DNA of 64,000 nucleotides from Candidatus Phycosocius spiralis (GCF_030158815.1 NZ_BPFZ01000005.1:62001-126000), one strand, 5' to 3'; positions 19,259-30,085 are shown, numbered from the stretch's first letter. A program made the numbers and translations. The notes: a model not told the origin generated them from the letters alone.

Positions 19259-20211
19259 GACAAAACAGACGCGCACCTCTCAACCGCCAACCCCGACACC
19301 GTGGCCGCCACAGGATGCCAACACGGCGTACCGATAGTCATGCTTGGACGAAGCGGCTTGGCGCTTGGGCACATGCAAGGGTGCGCGCGGCCCAATACAA
19401 TGGTCCTACGCGTAAATTTCTACTTGGGGCAACTTTGGGTTCTGTTTTGGCGATTTTTCTGATGTTGGCTTCGGGCTTGGGTGTGCTCGATGATTTAGGG
19501 CGAGGTATCAAAACCAGTTCAGAGACTATGGCGCGTAGTGCCGGTCTGGCTGTGCGTTTCGTGAGTGTCCAACCCTCAGACGGTAAACAATTGAGCGCTT
19601 ATCAACGGGCACAAGCCGAAGTCCAATCAGGTGTGCTGGCCAATGATGTGATGTTTGGCGTTGACCCGAACAAAGTGCGAGCTCAGGTTGCCCAGCTGCC
19701 ATGGGTTGAGGATGTGGTTGTTAGACGGCTTTGGCCAGACCAAATTCAGATTGTCATCACTCCGCGCGCAGCCACCGCTTTGTGGCAGGTGCAAGGACAA
19801 TTGTCTTTTATCGATGCCTCGGGTCGTACTCTTGGCAAAGCCGAAGCGATTAAGTCAGCCAAAGGCTATGCCATGGTCATTGGGGCAAAGGCGGGACCTA
19901 ACGCGCCAGCGCTGTTTGAAGCCCTGCGAAACTATCCCATGATTGCTCGGCGCACCAGCGCAGCAATTTGGGTCGGTGATCGGCGATGGAATTTACTTCT
20001 CAAAAATGGGGGTGACATTTTATTACCAGAAGTCGATATGCCCCAAGCACTTGGACAATTGGCGAAACTTCAAGTTACTTATCAGCTGCTTGACCGACCA
20101 TTTTCTCGTATCGACATGCGCCAATCAGGAATATTAATCATTCGTCCAGCACAACAAGCTATAACAACTGATGTAGCCCCTGGCATGGTGAAGTCCTTGC
20201 AAGGCGTCTAA
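19246..20211 (+). CDS. ftsQ: Cell division protein FtsQ
   Basis: Bitopic divisome protein that links early and late division proteins (FtsQLB). After a basic, Arg-rich cytoplasmic tail of about 60 residues comes one membrane helix ([20 protein letters not shown]), then the periplasmic POTRA domain ([40 protein letters not shown]) and the beta domain. The ATG at 19246 is chosen because GGAGG lies 7 bases upstream; an in-frame GTG at 19225 lacks such a site. The gene overlaps ddl, implying coupled translation. Confidence 0.93.
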   Translation: MPAMRQNRRAPLNRQPRHRGRHRMPTRRTDSHAWTKRLGAWAHARVRAAQYNGPTRKFLLGATLGSVLAIFLMLASGLGVLDDLGRGIKTSSETMARSAGLAVRFVSVQPSDGKQLSAYQRAQAEVQSGVLANDVMFGVDPNKVRAQVAQLPWVEDVVVRRLWPDQIQIVITPRAATALWQVQGQLSFIDASGRTLGKAEAIKSAKGYAMVIGAKAGPNAPALFEALRNYPMIARRTSAAIWVGDRRWNLLLKNGGDILLPEVDMPQALGQLAKLQVTYQLLDRPFSRIDMRQSGILIIRPAQQAITTDVAPGMVKSLQGV

Positions 20212-20247
20212 ACTTCCCAGAGTCTAAAGTCCCTAGAATAGGTTACT

Positions 20248-21534
20248 ATGTCCTCACTCATCAAACGAGCCGCTGTTGAAAGTCGCACTCCAGCCCCAAG
20301 GGCTGCAATGTTGGCTGCACTCGACATTGGGGCCTCAAAAATTACGTGCTTTATCGGCAGTACGGGTCAAGGCAGTGGGCCCTTGCGGGTGGCAGGGGTT
20401 GGCACACAACCCGCGCGCGGTGTGCGCAATGGAGCAATTGTTGATCTGGAAACGGCTGAAAAAGCTGTCCGTACCACGATAGCCCAAGCCGAGCGTATGG
20501 CCGGGGTCACAGTGAGCGAGGTTGTGGTCTCGGTCTCAGGATTTGGCGTTCGCGCGGAACAAGCCCATGGTGAAATCACATTACAAAATGGTGAGATTGG
20601 TACCAAGGAGCGACGGCGGGTCGTTGGAGCCGCTTTAGAGCCTGTGCGTTTGGATGGCCGCGCAATCTTACATGCTACGCCCAGTTTTTTTGTTGTTGAT
20701 GGCCAGAAGGTTCGTGATCCACGTGGCATGCTAGGACGTCGATTAGGTGTTGGCGTTACCGTGGTTACTGCACCCATCCCGCAGTGGCGTAACATCGTCT
20801 TATGTGTGGAGCGCGCAACCTATACGATATCAGGCTCAGTTGCTGCACCCTATGCTGCCGCATTAGGTGCCCTGGCCGAGGATGATTTAGAATTAGGTGC
20901 TTTGGTCGTTGATATGGGGGCTAGATCGACCACGGCGGCTTTGTTCCATGCTGGGGCTTTGATCCATGTAGATGCAGTCCCAATTGGCTCTGATCATGTA
21001 ACCCACGATATTGCTCATTGTTTGGGAACAACGGCTGCTGCGGCAGAGCGGCTCAAGATTGTCCATGGCAGCGCGATTGCCAGTTTGAATGAAGATCATT
21101 TGATGATTGATGCACCACGAATCGGTGGCGATGGGCAATTGGTTTCTGATCAAGCACCCCGCTCTATTCTCACCGGTATAGTCCGGCCACGTGTGGAAGA
21201 AACGTTAGAATTGTTGCGCGACCGTTTGCGCGCAGGCGGACTCGATAAGCTAAATGCTGGTCGGCGTATCGTTTTGACGGGTGGCGGTAGCCAACTCAAC
21301 GGTGTGCGCGAGTTGGCGGCACGGGTGTTTGAGGGCCATGTCAGGATTGGCCGCCCGCAACGGTTTACGGGCCTAGGCGACGCTGTTGCAGGCCCCGGTT
21401 ATTCGGTGGCGGCAGGTCTATTGCGTTGGGGCGTAGAGCGACCAACCGATATGGCCAATAGTGCTGCACGAATGGGTGAAACCTCCAGCCACCCTGTTGC
21501 GAGAGCTATTCAATGGTTAAAGGAAAATTTCTAA
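20248..21534 (+). CDS. ftsA: Cell division protein FtsA
   Basis: Actin-like ATPase that tethers FtsZ to the membrane. Phosphate-1 motif [13 protein letters not shown] at about residue 25, the 1C domain after it, phosphate-2 [17 protein letters not shown], adenosine motif [12 protein letters not shown], and a C-terminal amphipathic membrane-targeting helix ([11 protein letters not shown]). At 428 residues it is normal length. It follows ftsQ by 36 bases. Its stop codon overlaps the stop of the convergent murB gene by 4 bases, so nothing is co-transcribed downstream of it. Confidence 0.96.
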   Translation: MSSLIKRAAVESRTPAPRAAMLAALDIGASKITCFIGSTGQGSGPLRVAGVGTQPARGVRNGAIVDLETAEKAVRTTIAQAERMAGVTVSEVVVSVSGFGVRAEQAHGEITLQNGEIGTKERRRVVGAALEPVRLDGRAILHATPSFFVVDGQKVRDPRGMLGRRLGVGVTVVTAPIPQWRNIVLCVERATYTISGSVAAPYAAALGALAEDDLELGALVVDMGARSTTAALFHAGALIHVDAVPIGSDHVTHDIAHCLGTTAAAAERLKIVHGSAIASLNEDHLMIDAPRIGGDGQLVSDQAPRSILTGIVRPRVEETLELLRDRLRAGGLDKLNAGRRIVLTGGGSQLNGVRELAARVFEGHVRIGRPQRFTGLGDAVAGPGYSVAAGLLRWGVERPTDMANSAARMGETSSHPVARAIQWLKENF

Positions 21535-22460
21535 ATTTCAGTAGGCAGAGTTTCGAGGCCAATCCGCTTAATTTCCCAGTGTAAATCGACCCCTTGGGTT
21601 TGTTTAACAGTCACGATCACATGTTCGCCCAAGGCTTCTAAATCCGCCGCCCGCGCCGTACCTGTATTAATCATGAAGTTACAGTGCTTTTCACTCATTT
21701 GAGCGGCCCCAATGGAAAAGCCGCGTAGGCCCGCCGCATCAATCACTTGCCAAGACTTTCTCCCGCCAGATTGGATGGGATCAGGATTTTTAAACGTGCT
21801 GCCGCCCGTTTTTTCGCGGATTGGTTGGCTGTTTTCGCGTCGTTGGGTGATCGCATCCATCCGCTCTAAGATGTGGGCTGGTGCGTCTGGGGTTCCCTCA
21901 AATTGGGCAGAGACGAAGATAAAATCCTCAGGCACTTGGGCGTGGCGATAGGCAAATCCCATCGCTGCATTGTCCAAAACATGGCGGTTGCCTTGTCGGT
22001 TATAGGCCACACAAGAGATTAAAACATCTTTGGTTTCGCGCTCATAACACCCCGCATTCATGCGCAAAGCCCCGCCAATCGTGCCCGGAACGCCGCGGTA
22101 AAACTCTAAGCCAGCAATACCGGCTTCAGCAGCCTTTTTAGCAACGGTCGCATCCAAACAAGCGGCCCCCGCAGTGATGCGCACGCCATCGGTCTCAATT
22201 TGGCCAAAGCCACGCGCCGAAAGGCGAATAATGACCCCTTTGACCCCGCCATCGCGAACAATTAGATTGGAGCCGACCCCAATCGCCATCACGGGCACAT
22301 CGGCCGGGCAATCGCGCAAAAAAGCTGCTAGATCGTCTTCATCGGCTGGTTGAAACAGCACTTCTGCCGGGCCTCCCACGCGAAACCAGGTGTAGGGGGC
22401 GAGCGCAATGCCAGCTTCTAGCTTACCGCGAACGGGGGGAAGGCGATAAATCAGGTTCAT
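21531..22460 (-). CDS. murB: UDP-N-acetylenolpyruvoylglucosamine reductase
   Basis: FAD-dependent enzyme reducing UDP-GlcNAc-enolpyruvate to UDP-MurNAc, the second committed peptidoglycan step. FAD-binding [16 protein letters not shown] and [18 protein letters not shown], the [17 protein letters not shown] loop, the catalytic Ser segment [10 protein letters not shown] and the late [16 protein letters not shown] mark a type II MurB. At 309 residues it is complete. It normally lies upstream of ddl on the same strand in Alphaproteobacteria; here it is inverted and placed after ftsA. Confidence 0.96.
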   Translation of the reverse strand: MNLIYRLPPVRGKLEAGIALAPYTWFRVGGPAEVLFQPADEDDLAAFLRDCPADVPVMAIGVGSNLIVRDGGVKGVIIRLSARGFGQIETDGVRITAGAACLDATVAKKAAEAGIAGLEFYRGVPGTIGGALRMNAGCYERETKDVLISCVAYNRQGNRHVLDNAAMGFAYRHAQVPEDFIFVSAQFEGTPDAPAHILERMDAITQRRENSQPIREKTGGSTFKNPDPIQSGGRKSWQVIDAAGLRGFSIGAAQMSEKHCNFMINTGTARAADLEALGEHVIVTVKQTQGVDLHWEIKRIGLETLPTEI

Positions 22461-22499
22461 GAACTTGCCTTAGCCCGCTCCACGCAGTGACAAAAGGGG

Positions 22500-23318
22500 C
22501 TAAAGATCTTTCATAACAGATAGGGTAGCGGTGGCTTCAAAGCCAAAGTCTAGCAAGACTTGTTGTGTTGGGCCATCTTGCCCACCAGTGGTGAAGCCCA
22601 TTTCGAGACAAGGTGAGGCTTTGTCGAATTGGTTGGCTAAGAGATGGGCGACGCGTCGTGCGATGGCAGGTCCTGACTCTACCCATTGAAATGGCCGCGG
22701 TGTGGCGGCTGCAAGCTCTTCAAGAACCAATGGATAATGAGTGCAAGCCAGAACAATGACATCGATTTGATCGCCACGAGGTTGGTCCAATAAGCCTTGG
22801 ATAGCTGATTGATATACAAGCGGATCTGGATGGCCGTGGGCCAGTTTTTCTTCTGCCGCACCAGCTAATCCAATCGCCCCATGTCGCAACACGATTTTGC
22901 CCTGGCTGAAACGGTTAATCAAAGCATCGGTATAAGGACGCGTGACGGTCTTGGGGGTCGCCAATAATCCAATGACCCCGGTTTGACTAAGCGCAACGGC
23001 CGGTTTGATCGCGGGGACCACCCCCACAACCGGAATGCTGACCTCAACGCGTACCTCTTCGAGGGCTAAAGTGCTCGCGGTATTGCAAGCAATTATAACC
23101 AGATCGGCTTGGGTTTGGGCGATACCGGCCCCAATGACTGAAGGGATTCGTTTGATCAATGCATCATCTTCACGCTCACCATAAGGGAAAAAAGCAGTAT
23201 CGGCGAGGTGGAAAATGTCTGCACCAATCGACGCATCCATCAGGGCTTTAATCACCGATAAACCACCAAGCCCTGAATCAAAAACCAAGACACGGGGTCG
23301 CTTACTGGCCAAACCCAT
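22500..23318 (-). CDS. murI: Glutamate racemase
   Basis: Cofactor-independent racemase supplying D-glutamate for peptidoglycan. Both catalytic Cys motifs are present: VIIACNTASTLAL and VLACTHYPLV. The N-terminal VFDSGLGGLSVIKALM carries the catalytic Asp/Ser residues. At 272 residues it is typical. It precedes murB on the minus strand by 39 bases, so the two cell-wall genes probably share a promoter, which must lie in the 159-bp gap opposite the ftsZ promoter. Confidence 0.95.
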   Translation of the reverse strand: MGLASKRPRVLVFDSGLGGLSVIKALMDASIGADIFHLADTAFFPYGEREDDALIKRIPSVIGAGIAQTQADLVIIACNTASTLALEEVRVEVSIPVVGVVPAIKPAVALSQTGVIGLLATPKTVTRPYTDALINRFSQGKIVLRHGAIGLAGAAEEKLAHGHPDPLVYQSAIQGLLDQPRGDQIDVIVLACTHYPLVLEELAAATPRPFQWVESGPAIARRVAHLLANQFDKASPCLEMGFTTGGQDGPTQQVLLDFGFEATATLSVMKDL

Positions 23319-23393
23319 TGTGCGAATTTCCTTCGTTTACCAGATTATTCATGCTGAATAATCCCTTAAGACACACCATTTGCGCGCACTAAA

Positions 23394-23408
23394 TTAACGA
23401 CTGCTTAA
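23394..23408 (+). promoter_or_regulatory. CtrA-type site (TTAA-N7-TTAA) upstream of ftsZ
   Basis: TTAACGACTGCTTAA is an exact match to the full CtrA recognition site, 70 bases before the ftsZ start. Two GANTC methylation sites follow at 23435-23439 and 23469-23473. In Caulobacter, CtrA represses and CcrM methylation promotes ftsZ transcription, so the arrangement is what cell-cycle control would need. Binding is inferred from the sequence. Confidence 0.72.
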
Positions 23409-23477
23409 ACATGTCATGAGCATCTTCTTTGAACGATTCTAACATTACGTACTGTCAATCGCTTCGAGGATTCACAC

Positions 23478-25082
23478 ATGGCTATCCGCCTAAATGCACC
23501 CACCCAAACCGAACTTAGCCCCCGTATCGTCGTTTTTGGCGTTGGTGGGGCTGGTGGCAATGCAGTGAACAATATGATCGATTCTGACCTCCAAGGTGTG
23601 GAGTTTGTGGTCGCCAATACCGATGCGCAGGCCTTGGCGCGCTCCAAAGCCGAGCGACGGATTCAGATCGGTCTTAACACGACTCAAGGCCTTGGAGCTG
23701 GTGCGACACCCCAAGTTGGCATGGCAGCCGCTGAAGAAAGCCAAAGCGAAATACTCGACCATCTAGCCGATGCAAACATGGTATTTATCACCGCCGGCAT
23801 GGGTGGTGGAACAGGTACGGGAGCTGCGCCGGTGATCGCTCGTAGCGCCAAGGAGCAAGGAATTTTGACGGTTGCGGTTGTGACCCGTCCCTTCCAATTT
23901 GAAGGACCTCGCCGCATGCGCATGGCCGATGCGGGCATTAGCGAACTTCAAAAATATGTCGACACTTTGATCATTATTCCAAACCAAAACCTGTTCCGCG
24001 TCGCCAATGACAAAACAACCTTCCATCAGGCCTTTCAATTGGCGGATCAAGTTCTTCATTCGGGTGTGCGTGGCATTACCGATTTGATGGTGATGCCAGG
24101 CTTGATCAATTTGGATTTCGCCGATGTTCGTTCAGTCATGGGTGAAATGGGTAAAGCCATGATGGGAACGGGGGAAGCTTCTGGTGAGCGCCGCGCGTTA
24201 GAGGCCGCGACTAAAGCCATTAATAACCCGCTATTAGAAGATATGTCCTTAAAGGGCGCACGCGGGGTGTTGATCAATATCACGGGCGGCTATGACATGA
24301 CCTTATTTGAGTTGGACGAAGCCGCCAATCATATTCGCCAAGAAGTTGATCCTGATGCCAATATCATTGTTGGGTCAACCTTCGATGAAACTTTGGATGG
24401 CATGATGCGCGTTTCAGTGGTTGCAACCGGTATTGACGCGGCTTCCATGACTGAAACCTATCCACAGTCCAGTGGCGTGTTTGGATCAAGTCCTGCCTAT
24501 CCTCCGATTGCACAAGGACCAGCCCCAACGGTTGTGCGGGTCAATAATGGCCGTGACCCTATGGTGCACCAGCCAATGGTACAGCGTCCCGTCGAAGCGC
24601 CCGCTCCTGTCATGCACAACTCAGGTGCCCCCACCCCAATGGTGCCAACAGAACCTGTTCAGCCCCCCCTGTTTCAACAGCCCCCACAGCCAGAGCCGTT
24701 GAACCAAGATGTTGGCGCCGCCCGCAGCGCTCAACAAGGGCAGAGCTATGCGCAGGCACCAAGCCAGCCACAGCAACGCCCTGTCTATCAGGCTACCCAA
24801 CCCCGACCCCAAGTGCACGGGAACCAAACGGCGCGTCACGAGCAACCCCAATACGCTTCTCGCCAAGCCAGCCCCCCGCAGGATGAGCCACGTGGTTCGC
24901 GCAATTCGGGTTTCAATGGCTTTAATATTTTTGGCCGACCTAAGCCGAGCCAGCGTGAAGATAACTGGGAAGAACGCCCTGACCCTCCAACCAAATCCAT
25001 CACCCAGACCCAACCCTTGTTCGGTGATGAGTTTGATGACGAGATCGAAATTCCAACCTTTCTCCGCAAACAGGCAAATTAA
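23478..25082 (+). CDS. ftsZ: Cell division protein FtsZ
   Basis: Tubulin-like GTPase that forms the division ring. The N-terminus ([20 protein letters not shown]) and the tubulin signature [10 protein letters not shown] (residues 109-118) are canonical. The globular domain ends near residue 320. A long Gln/Pro-rich, presumably disordered linker of about 195 residues follows, ending in the conserved tail [15 protein letters not shown] that binds FtsA and other partners. Such a long linker is typical of Caulobacter-like FtsZ. The gene is alone in its transcription unit start, with a CtrA-type site upstream and a terminator downstream. Confidence 0.97.
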   Translation: MAIRLNAPTQTELSPRIVVFGVGGAGGNAVNNMIDSDLQGVEFVVANTDAQALARSKAERRIQIGLNTTQGLGAGATPQVGMAAAEESQSEILDHLADANMVFITAGMGGGTGTGAAPVIARSAKEQGILTVAVVTRPFQFEGPRRMRMADAGISELQKYVDTLIIIPNQNLFRVANDKTTFHQAFQLADQVLHSGVRGITDLMVMPGLINLDFADVRSVMGEMGKAMMGTGEASGERRALEAATKAINNPLLEDMSLKGARGVLINITGGYDMTLFELDEAANHIRQEVDPDANIIVGSTFDETLDGMMRVSVVATGIDAASMTETYPQSSGVFGSSPAYPPIAQGPAPTVVRVNNGRDPMVHQPMVQRPVEAPAPVMHNSGAPTPMVPTEPVQPPLFQQPPQPEPLNQDVGAARSAQQGQSYAQAPSQPQQRPVYQATQPRPQVHGNQTARHEQPQYASRQASPPQDEPRGSRNSGFNGFNIFGRPKPSQREDNWEERPDPPTKSITQTQPLFGDEFDDEIEIPTFLRKQAN

Positions 25083-25109
25083 CATAGGCCTCGTTCTACG
25101 CCTGTGAAT

Positions 25110-25146
25110 AAACGCCGCGTTCCATCTTGTGCAGCGGCGTTTTGTT
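25110..25146 (+). terminator. Rho-independent terminator of ftsZ
   Basis: AAACGCCGC (25110-25118) pairs with GCGGCGTTT (25134-25142) around a 15-base loop, followed by a short T-rich tail. It separates ftsZ from lpxC. Confidence 0.75.
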
Positions 25147-25265
25147 TGTCTGTCATAAATCGAAATAATGTTTGGTTTGTCAGTTGGCTCACAATGCGCC
25201 AAAGGGGGTAAATCGTTAAGTCCGTTTCATTTATAAGTGGACTTTGATTGGAAAGTTAACGAAGC

Positions 25266-26180
25266 GTGCACCATCAGATGGTCAGTACCCTGCAACATAG
25301 CATTGCAAAATCAACCTCATGCGTTGGGCTTGGCTTGCATAAAGGTAAGCCTGTGCGCTTGACGCTCAAGCCTGCTGGCGTTGACCATGGCATTGTGTTT
25401 GTGCGCGTGGATGCGCCAGAGTTTGCACGCAGAGTGCCCGCCCTCGTCGAAAAAGTAACCACCACGCAATTGGGGACAACCTTGGCTAATTCGGCGGGTG
25501 TGTCGGTTGCAACGGTTGAACATTTATTGGCCGCCTTGTTTGGGATGGGCATCGATAATGTGGTGGTTGAGCTTGATGGCCCTGAAGTTCCAATCCTAGA
25601 TGGATCGTCAGCGCCTTTCATTGAGATGATTGAAATGGCCGGAATGCGGGCTTTGGGTGCACCTCGGCGCATGCTGGAAGTGTTAGAGCCTGTTGAAGTG
25701 CGCCTGGGCGATAAGGTTGCGCGCTTAGAGCCGTTTGACGGGTTTGAGCTTGATGTGGCGGTTGAGTTCACCTCCCGCGCCATTGGCCGCCAACGGGTTG
25801 TGTTTGATTGCACGCCTGAGAGCTTTGCAAAGGATTTGGGCGCAGCGCGCACCTTTGGATTTTTGCATCAAGTCGAAGCCATGCAGGCCCAAGGCCTGGC
25901 ATTAGGCGGGTCTTTGGAAAACGCCGTAGTTATTGATGGCGATGCCGTCGTTAATCAAGAAGGCCTGCGCTTCGCCGATGAGTTTGTGCGCCATAAAGCG
26001 CTCGATGCCGTGGGTGATTTGGCCTTGGCGGGTGCACCGATTCAAGGGCGTTATGTGGCTGAAAGAGCTGGTCATGAGATGAACGTCGCTTTGGTGCGCG
26101 CTTTATTGGCCAATTCAAATGCCTGGCGGTGGAGTTTTGCAACTTTGCCAGTTGAGCTATTGCCTGCAGCTGGGGCATAA
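25266..26180 (+). CDS. lpxC: UDP-3-O-acyl-N-acetylglucosamine deacetylase
   Basis: Zinc amidase catalysing the committed step of lipid A synthesis. Zinc-binding VATVEHLLAALFGMGIDN (HxxEH), the LDGSSAPF loop, and the HKALDAVGDLAL motif (zinc His and Asp) are present. At 304 residues it is standard. The start is GTG at 25266 (GGAAAG about 10 bases before) or an in-frame ATG at 25278; the difference is four residues. The ftsZ-lpxC order is the conserved end of the dcw cluster. Confidence 0.96.
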   Translation: MHHQMVSTLQHSIAKSTSCVGLGLHKGKPVRLTLKPAGVDHGIVFVRVDAPEFARRVPALVEKVTTTQLGTTLANSAGVSVATVEHLLAALFGMGIDNVVVELDGPEVPILDGSSAPFIEMIEMAGMRALGAPRRMLEVLEPVEVRLGDKVARLEPFDGFELDVAVEFTSRAIGRQRVVFDCTPESFAKDLGAARTFGFLHQVEAMQAQGLALGGSLENAVVIDGDAVVNQEGLRFADEFVRHKALDAVGDLALAGAPIQGRYVAERAGHEMNVALVRALLANSNAWRWSFATLPVELLPAAGA

Positions 26181-26231
26181 GCTCCGGACAGTCAGGCTGC
26201 TATCGCGCCAACTTATTTAAGGAATGATCTG

Positions 26232-27587
26232 ATGAGCCGTCGCTATTTTGGGACCGATGGTATTCGTGGCGAAACCAATAAATGGCCAATGACCGCGGAA
26301 GTGGCCATGACCTTGGGCATGGCGGCAGGTAGCGTGTTTAAACGCGGTGAGCATCGCCATAATGTCATCATCGGCAAGGATACAAGGCGTTCAGGCTATC
26401 TGGTCGAGTTTGCCTTGGTCGCAGGCTTTGCCGCAGTGGGCATGGATGTCAAAATCCTAGGCCCCATTCCAACCCCAGCGATTGGATTATTGACCCGCTC
26501 CTTACGCGCCGATTTAGGCGTTATGATCTCTGCCTCGCACAATGGCTTTGCCGATAATGGGATAAAGCTCTTTGGTGCAGATGGGTTTAAGCTCAGCGAA
26601 GCCCAGGAAAGAGAGATTGAGCGCCTGCTCGATGATCCAGATAAGATCACGCGCGCTTCCCCCCATGAAATTGGCTTGGTCAAAAGTTTTGAGGATAGCC
26701 GGGGACGCTATGTTGAGTTTGCCAAAGGCGCTTTTCCGCGTGGCATGAGCCTTGAAGGGCTTCGTGTGGTTGTCGATTGCGCCAATGGGGCCGCCTATAA
26801 AACGGCACCTTGGGCCTTATATGAATTGGGCGCAGAAGTGGTTGAAATTGGCGTCAATCCTAATGGTAGCAATATCAATGCAGGCTGTGGCTCAACCGAT
26901 ACGCGCTTACTCAAACAAACCGTGCTGGAGCGCCGCGCCGATATTGGGATTGCACTCGATGGCGATGCCGATCGGCTGATCATTATCGATGAAAAGGGCC
27001 GTGAAATTGATGGCGACCAGATTATTGGGGCCATCGCGCGCGATATGATCACCGATCAGACTTTACGGGGATCGGGTGTTGTCACCACCGTAATGAGCAA
27101 TCTTGGTTTAGAGCGTTATGTGTCGGACCTTGGCTCAAAGCTGATCCGCACAGGCGTGGGGGATCGCCATGTCGTTGCCCGCATGCGTGAAGATGATTGC
27201 AATTTGGGGGGGGAGCAATCAGGCCATATCGTGCTTTTAGACTATGCAACCACTGGCGACGGACTTGTCTCAGCCTTGCGGGTGTTGTCATCCATGGTCA
27301 TGCGCGGTCGTACAGCGAGTGAAACCCTCTCGGTATTCACGCCCTCGCCACAGGTTTTAAAAAACATACGATATAGCGGCTCTTCGCCCTTGGCCGACCC
27401 TGACATGCAAGCCCAAGTCAAAAAGGCAGAAGATGCGTTGTCGGCCACAGGTGGGCGCTTGGTTGTGCGTACATCGGGGACAGAGCCCTTGGTGCGTTTG
27501 ATGGCCGAAGGCGATGACCTTAAAAAGATCACCCAATTGGTCGATGAATTGGCCGCTACCTTGCAAAGTCGCAGATTGGCTAGTTAA
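26232..27587 (+). CDS. glmM: Phosphoglucosamine mutase
   Basis: Interconverts glucosamine-6-P and glucosamine-1-P for UDP-GlcNAc, the precursor of both peptidoglycan and lipid A. The phosphorylated Ser is S102 in [12 protein letters not shown]. The metal loop is LDGDADR, sugar binding GGEQSGHI, and the phosphate-binding loop [10 protein letters not shown] lies near the C-terminus. 451 residues, complete. It follows lpxC by 51 bases, with an AAGGAAT ribosome-binding site. Confidence 0.97.
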   Translation: MSRRYFGTDGIRGETNKWPMTAEVAMTLGMAAGSVFKRGEHRHNVIIGKDTRRSGYLVEFALVAGFAAVGMDVKILGPIPTPAIGLLTRSLRADLGVMISASHNGFADNGIKLFGADGFKLSEAQEREIERLLDDPDKITRASPHEIGLVKSFEDSRGRYVEFAKGAFPRGMSLEGLRVVVDCANGAAYKTAPWALYELGAEVVEIGVNPNGSNINAGCGSTDTRLLKQTVLERRADIGIALDGDADRLIIIDEKGREIDGDQIIGAIARDMITDQTLRGSGVVTTVMSNLGLERYVSDLGSKLIRTGVGDRHVVARMREDDCNLGGEQSGHIVLLDYATTGDGLVSALRVLSSMVMRGRTASETLSVFTPSPQVLKNIRYSGSSPLADPDMQAQVKKAEDALSATGGRLVVRTSGTEPLVRLMAEGDDLKKITQLVDELAATLQSRRLAS

Positions 27588-27593
27588 GCCACT

Positions 27594-28847
27594 CTAAACG
27601 TCCAGCCGCACCATAATGTGCCGCTTTTTGCCAAGCGATAACTTGACTTCTTGACCCATGTGCAAAGCCTCCGGGATGGCGATGGCTACATTGTCAACTA
27701 CGCGATCATTGACCCGCAAACCGCCACCCTTGGCTTGGCGCTTGGCCTCGCCATTGGACTCAACCAAGCCCGTCGCGACGAATAATGCTGCAAGTGAGCT
27801 TGGGGCTTCGTTTAGGCTCACGGTCGGCAGACCAGCTTCTGCGCCACCGCCACCAAATTGCGCCGCCGCGGTGGCTTGTGCGGCCTCTGCGGCTTCACGG
27901 CCATGCAAGAGCGCGGTGGTTTCAGTTGCCAGAATGATCTTGGCTTGGTTGATCTCCGCCCCACCCAAAGCCGCCAAACGGGCGATTTCGTCCAAGGGCA
28001 AATCCGTCATACGCTTTAAAAGTGGTGCGACATCAGCGTCGTCCACATTGCGCCAAAACTGCCAATAATCGAAGGGTGAGAGCATGTCGGCATTGAGCCA
28101 AACAGCGCCATTTGCCGTCTTGCCCATTTTCTCGCCCGAAGTATTCATCAGTAGGGGCTGGGTGACGCCTAGAACTTGGCGCTCATCCACACGGCGCACC
28201 AGCTCAACCCCTTGAACAATATTGCCCCATTGGTCCGAGCCGCCCATTTGTAAATTACAGCCATAGCGGCGCGAAAGCTCTAAAAAGTCATAGGCTTGCA
28301 GCAGCATATAGTTGAACTCAAGAAAGGTGATAGGCACTTCTTGGTCGAGTCGCCGCTTGACGATATCCAACGCAATCATCTTGTTGATGGTGAAGTGCTT
28401 GCCAATCTCGCGCAGCATATCAAGCCATTTGACTTCATCGAGCCATTGCGCGTTATCTACCATGATCGCATCGCGCGGACCGTCGCCAAAGGTTAGAAAC
28501 TTAGCAAAAACCGTTTGGATGGAGGCTTTATTGGCGTCAATGACCGTTTGGGTCAGAACGGGGCGCGCTTCATTCTTATCGGATGGATCACCCACTTTGG
28601 TGGTACCCCCGCCCATCAAAGTGATAGGTTTGCCGCCACATTGCTGCAGGCGGCGCATCAACATAATCTGGGTCAGGCTGCCAACATGCAGGCTTGGGGC
28701 CGTGCAATCATAGCCGATATAGCCAGTTAGCGGTGTGCCGCCACACTCACTCTCAAAGGCTGCCGCATCTAAAGCGGCTAAATCTGTGGCTTGATAGAAA
28801 TGGCCGCGCTCGATAAGCGTTTGAACGAACGCTGATTTATGCGTCAT
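27594..28847 (-). CDS. tyrS: Tyrosyl-tRNA synthetase
   Basis: Class I synthetase charging tRNA-Tyr. HIGH-type motif LHVGS at residues 53-57, the GSDQWGNIVQG tyrosine-binding segment, KMSKS-type motif GEKMGKTANGAVWL, and a C-terminal S4 RNA-binding domain (GLVESNGEAKRQAKGGGLRV). The ATG at 28847 is taken as the start: it begins MTHKSAFVQTLIERG and has GAGGA about 10 bases upstream. The longer frame to 28937 would add 30 residues foreign to the family. It is divergent from anmK, a common alphaproteobacterial pairing. Confidence 0.96.
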   Translation of the reverse strand: MTHKSAFVQTLIERGHFYQATDLAALDAAAFESECGGTPLTGYIGYDCTAPSLHVGSLTQIMLMRRLQQCGGKPITLMGGGTTKVGDPSDKNEARPVLTQTVIDANKASIQTVFAKFLTFGDGPRDAIMVDNAQWLDEVKWLDMLREIGKHFTINKMIALDIVKRRLDQEVPITFLEFNYMLLQAYDFLELSRRYGCNLQMGGSDQWGNIVQGVELVRRVDERQVLGVTQPLLMNTSGEKMGKTANGAVWLNADMLSPFDYWQFWRNVDDADVAPLLKRMTDLPLDEIARLAALGGAEINQAKIILATETTALLHGREAAEAAQATAAAQFGGGGAEAGLPTVSLNEAPSSLAALFVATGLVESNGEAKRQAKGGGLRVNDRVVDNVAIAIPEALHMGQEVKLSLGKKRHIMVRLDV

Positions 28848-28939
28848 GGCCCTAGTCCTCTGATTTGGTGGTTGCATCGGGTGGGAGGGTGCGTTTAGCA
28901 CGTAGTGCCCCAAAAGTTCAAAGGCTGGAGCCTGCAAAG

Positions 28940-30085
28940 ATGCATAAGTGCGAAGACGCCCTTTTAAGCGAACCCGTCTGGGCCATTGGCCTGATGACCG
29001 GGACCGCGCTTGATGGCTTTGTCGATACTGCGCTGATCCGCACCGATGGCGTCAGCGTGGCAGAGTTTGGCCCGTTTGAGCTTTTTGCTTATTCAGATAC
29101 TGACCGCGCTTTGTTGGCAGAGGCGATCACCCAAGCCCGTGCTTGGGCCTTTGAGGGCCCTGAGCCCGAGATTTTTGCGGAGGCAGAGGCGCTGATCACC
29201 CGCATCTACGCCGATGCCGTTCTAAAGCTGCTGGATAAAACCAAGATGCGCCGCGAAGACATCGCTTATACTGGCGGGCATGGGCTGACGGTTCTGCATC
29301 GCCCACAAATCGGCAGTGGTGGCCGCACGCGACAATTGTTGGACGGTGCAAAGCTTGCTGCACAGACGGGCATTGATAGTGTTTGGGACTTTCGTTCCAA
29401 TGATGTGGCGATGGGCGGGCAGGGGGCACCTTTGGCACCGATTTATCATACTGCTTTACTGCGCCATGCCAAATTGGACGGGCAAACCGCGATTTTAAAC
29501 TTGGGTGGCGTCGCCAATATCACCTGGTGGGATGGGCAAGACGCTTTGGCGGCTTTTGACACCGGCCCGGCCAATGGCCCGATCAATGAATGGATTGAAG
29601 CGCACGGAAAAGGCACGTTTGACCCTGATGGAATGTATGCAGCACGGGGGCGGGTGCATGAAGGCCGATTGCTGGAGATTTTGGACAATCCGTGGTTCGA
29701 CGCGCCATTTCCCAAGTCGCTTGACCGGTATGACTTTGATGCGGGCTTGGTACGCGGCCTATCGCTGGAAGATGGGGCAGCAACCTTGACGGCCTTGGTT
29801 GCGGCCAGCTTGGACCTCGCGTTAAGGCTGTTGCCACAACGGCCAAAGCAATTAGTCGTCGCTGGGGGTGGACGGAAGAACCCGGTTTTGATGGACCAGA
29901 TCGCCCAAAGGTGTGCGGTAAGCCTTCTAGACGCAGACGCCATCGGACTGCGCGGTGACGCCATTGAGGCGGAATGCTTTGCCCTTTTAGCTGTGCGCAG
30001 CGCGCGCGGCCTGCCCTTAAGCTTTCCCTGTACCACGGGGGTTAAGGAGCCAACGACGGGTGGGGTGGTTACACGGCTAGGTTAG
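28940..30085 (+). CDS. anmK: Anhydro-N-acetylmuramic acid kinase
   Basis: Recycles peptidoglycan by opening and phosphorylating 1,6-anhydro-MurNAc to MurNAc-6-P. Nucleotide-binding AIGLMTGTALDGFVDTALI at the N-terminus, FRSNDVAMGGQGAPLAPIYH, LNLGGVANITWW, the substrate segment AFDTGPANGPINEW, and a late VVAGGGRKNPVLM. The ATG at 28940 is preferred, with GGAG 9 bases upstream; the frame extends back to 28865 without a family match. About 381 residues. Confidence 0.95.
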   Translation: MHKCEDALLSEPVWAIGLMTGTALDGFVDTALIRTDGVSVAEFGPFELFAYSDTDRALLAEAITQARAWAFEGPEPEIFAEAEALITRIYADAVLKLLDKTKMRREDIAYTGGHGLTVLHRPQIGSGGRTRQLLDGAKLAAQTGIDSVWDFRSNDVAMGGQGAPLAPIYHTALLRHAKLDGQTAILNLGGVANITWWDGQDALAAFDTGPANGPINEWIEAHGKGTFDPDGMYAARGRVHEGRLLEILDNPWFDAPFPKSLDRYDFDAGLVRGLSLEDGAATLTALVAASLDLALRLLPQRPKQLVVAGGGRKNPVLMDQIAQRCAVSLLDADAIGLRGDAIEAECFALLAVRSARGLPLSFPCTTGVKEPTTGGVVTRLG

